DNA of 62,986 nucleotides. Source: Geodermatophilus marinus (GTDB lineage Bacteria > Actinomycetota > Actinomycetes > Mycobacteriales > Geodermatophilaceae). Location: contig NZ_QVQH01000002.1 in NCBI RefSeq assembly GCF_003428645.1, forward strand, positions 1-62,986, read 5' to 3'. The translations under genes were made by a program, and so were the position numbers. Shown in pieces: positions 62,501 to 62,986 of the stretch (the stretch's first letter is position 1; every line of letters starts with the position of its first letter). Below the pieces are notes generated by a model. It saw only the letters and a list, made by a program, of their open reading frames with translations, searched no databases and had not been told where the DNA came from.

Positions 62501-62986
62501 TGCGTTACCGCGGTGACGGCGTGGTCGAGGTCATGCTCGCCCGGCACGTGAACGGGGTGGAGACAATCCTGACCGGGACGGCGCTGTCCGGCGGGTACTC
62601 GCCTGGCCAGTCGGTGACGGTCCGGTTCGAGACCGAGGGCACCGGAACCACGACGCTGCGGGCCAAGGCCTGGGCGAGCGGGGCCCCGGAGCCGGCGGCC
62701 TGGCTGGTGACCGGCACCGACAGCACCGCTGCGCTGCAGCGGGAGGGTGCGGTGTTCCTCTACGAGTACGTCTCGGGCAGCGCGACCCGGGCCTCGACTG
62801 TGCGGGTGGACGACCTGTGGGTCGGGGCTGCCGGCACCGCTCCGGGCGAGCCGACCGGCACTCCGGTCGACCCGGCTCCGGTCAACCAAGCGCCGTCGGC
62901 GTCGTTCACGGCGGTACCCACGGAGTTGAGCGCGGCGTTCGACGGGTCGGGTTCGGCTGATGCCGATGGTTCGGTGGCCTCCTACG
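59560..62986 (+). CDS. Large modular secreted surface protein (propeller-like, FnIII-like, LamG, PKD), 3' end outside window
   Basis: At least 1142 residues from ATG 59560; the frame is open to the window edge. The signal peptide is TLLAGLVSLMLGVGAVALPAPAVA. N-terminal repeats such as VYVAGRFTRV, IYVGGDFTQADGQTRYNLAAYD and VFAGGWFTAVGGTARRNLAAI resemble propeller-type delta-60 repeats. An FnIII-like module follows, then a LamG domain (HWSLGELSGS, FSVEAWVQTTS, WHHVVASLSHRGMELYVDGV) and a PKD domain (SYAWEFGDGGTGTG). A 200-residue beta domain (VDAFDREVVSGWGTADRGGA) comes before a second PKD begins at the edge. A cell-surface adhesin or glycan-binding protein is likely. Confidence 0.88.
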   Translation, partial: MSVVSTAWGKTLLAGLVSLMLGVGAVALPAPAVADTAPVNPADPATPATVTADPLPTAQINGVAWAQVVVGNTVYVAGRFTRVRPAGAAPGTQETVRNNLLAYDIRTGELITSFAPDLNAQALAITASPDGSRIYVGGDFTQADGQTRYNLAAYDTATGRLVSDFRPAFNSQVAALAATNDRVFAGGWFTAVGGTARRNLAAISANGTLLPWAPVPGPGNTTAPATSVSALVVTGNGNQVVAGGRFGTLNGVAAVGVGALDATSGATKPFAVNQVVTNQGQNAAVNSLSTDGTSVYGTAYNYFGPGNLEGSFKATANGGQVEWINDCRGDTYSSFPSNGVLYMATHAHDCSTIGGFPEQNPRVNLFGTAVSLAATGTVGNRSAELTGKPAPSLLPWFPTFYSGTYTGQFQAGWSVTGNSQYVVYGGEFPGVNGSEQQGLVRFAVSSLAPNRVGPRATGTFGPSVSTVPGAVRITWKAVHDRDNEHLTYRVYRDESNSAPVCEVTRPSRWWDLPTYGCADTGASAGSHRWLVVASDAAGNELASSWVTATVGAANSGPSGTYGDLVAADGASAHWSLGELSGSTAYDRVGTRDMTMNSGVTRNQAGALAGDGGTAFSFNGTSTGFLATTAAATSPQVFSVEAWVQTTSRTGGKIVGYGNRATGTSTSYDRHVFMDAAGRLHFGVWNGAQQRVGTTATYNDGRWHHVVASLSHRGMELYVDGVLAGTRPQVTAANPYSGFWRVGGDRGWQSAAEFFAGQIDEVAVYPTALSAQQVAGHNTTGRTGQVPNTAPSAVFSAAVADLAVAVDGSGSADADGSVASYAWEFGDGGTGTGVTASHGYAAAGSYTVRLTVTDDDGATASTSRVVTVTAPAAEPEPQPEPQPGDGALAVDAFDREVVSGWGTADRGGAWTVGGSGSTSVTGGAGQLSAEARRNASALLAGVSSLDAAVQAELVVPELATGGGTYVSVATRRGGTSDYRLLLRYRGDGVVEVMLARHVNGVETILTGTALSGGYSPGQSVTVRFETEGTGTTTLRAKAWASGAPEPAAWLVTGTDSTAALQREGAVFLYEYVSGSATRASTVRVDDLWVGAAGTAPGEPTGTPVDPAPVNQAPSASFTAVPTELSAAFDGSGSADADGSVASY
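61975..62986 (+). repeat. Exact 46-bp DNA repeat marking a 966-bp module
   Basis: Bases 61975-62020 and 62941-62986 are identical and in the same reading frame, encoding the start of a PKD domain (DGSGSADADGSVASY). The spacing of 966 bp equals 322 codons, so a PKD plus beta-domain unit appears duplicated, continuing beyond the window. Confidence 0.85.

Overview
The window is high-GC actinobacterial chromosome. GC-rich third codon positions, many GTG starts and 4-bp GTGA/ATGA overlaps support this. The gene order mscL / SAF protein / FmdB-like, 5-FTHF cyclo-ligase, galU, glp(moeA), rimJ, glpR/sepX, pmt, rsmI, metG, tatD, rpfB, ksgA, ispE, glmU, prs, rplY, pth broadly follows the Mycobacterium tuberculosis Rv0985c-Rv1018c neighbourhood as I remember it. 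Gene content and repeats fit a Geodermatophilaceae-type organism (Blastococcus, Geodermatophilus, Modestobacter); the family is an inference.

Layout. (1) 1-6638 is the end of an integrative element inserted at the 3' end of tRNA-Arg(CCT). It holds a tyrosine integrase, divergent xis and a RepA-like ATPase fused to an SF2 helicase C-terminal half, plus cargo: a lower-GC gene with a possible HEPN-like C-terminus and an Mrr-like/HTH fusion. Its left end lies outside the window or is not recognisable. (2) 6822-13265 holds small housekeeping and stress genes: DUF2695, SRPBCC, Sir2, a DNA-glycosylase fusion, PaaI, VOC, YbaK, MscL, SAF/CpaB and FmdB. (3) 13487-25282 is an accessory block splitting the FmdB-5-FCL neighbourhood. 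It holds a PucR regulator and an amino-acid oxidase (both apparently frameshifted), a DksA-like protein, a TIGR04222 protein, an extradiol dioxygenase with MarR, a truncated luciferase-like gene, an ATPase gene broken by a hairpin element, and a CaiB / carboxyltransferase / MatC-type permease set. (4) 25335-29844 is the conserved 5-FCL, galU, glp, rimJ, glpR block linked to cell division. (5) 29876-36714 is a second accessory block: a hairpin element, tRNA-Ala, a PRC-barrel protein, then a secretion operon of SipW-type signal peptidase, TasA-like and other secreted proteins, and a membrane diguanylate cyclase. (6) 36765-54879 is the conserved core: enoyl-CoA hydratase, Pmt, RsmI, CorA, MetG, TatD, RpfB, KsgA, IspE, desaturase, tRNA-Gln, GlmU, Prs, L25 and Pth, with a 93-bp tandem repeat between prs and rplY. 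(7) 55063-62986 is a cell-surface polysaccharide operon followed by a large modular secreted protein that runs off the right edge.

The strongest candidates for undescribed biology are the SipW / TasA-like / diguanylate-cyclase operon (31323-36714), the two hairpin elements that share a 10-nt loop with covarying stems (20511-20570 and 29876-29929), the RepA-SF2 fusion of the integrative element, the glycosylase plus PUA-like fusion (9198-10118), and the possible HEPN-like cargo gene.
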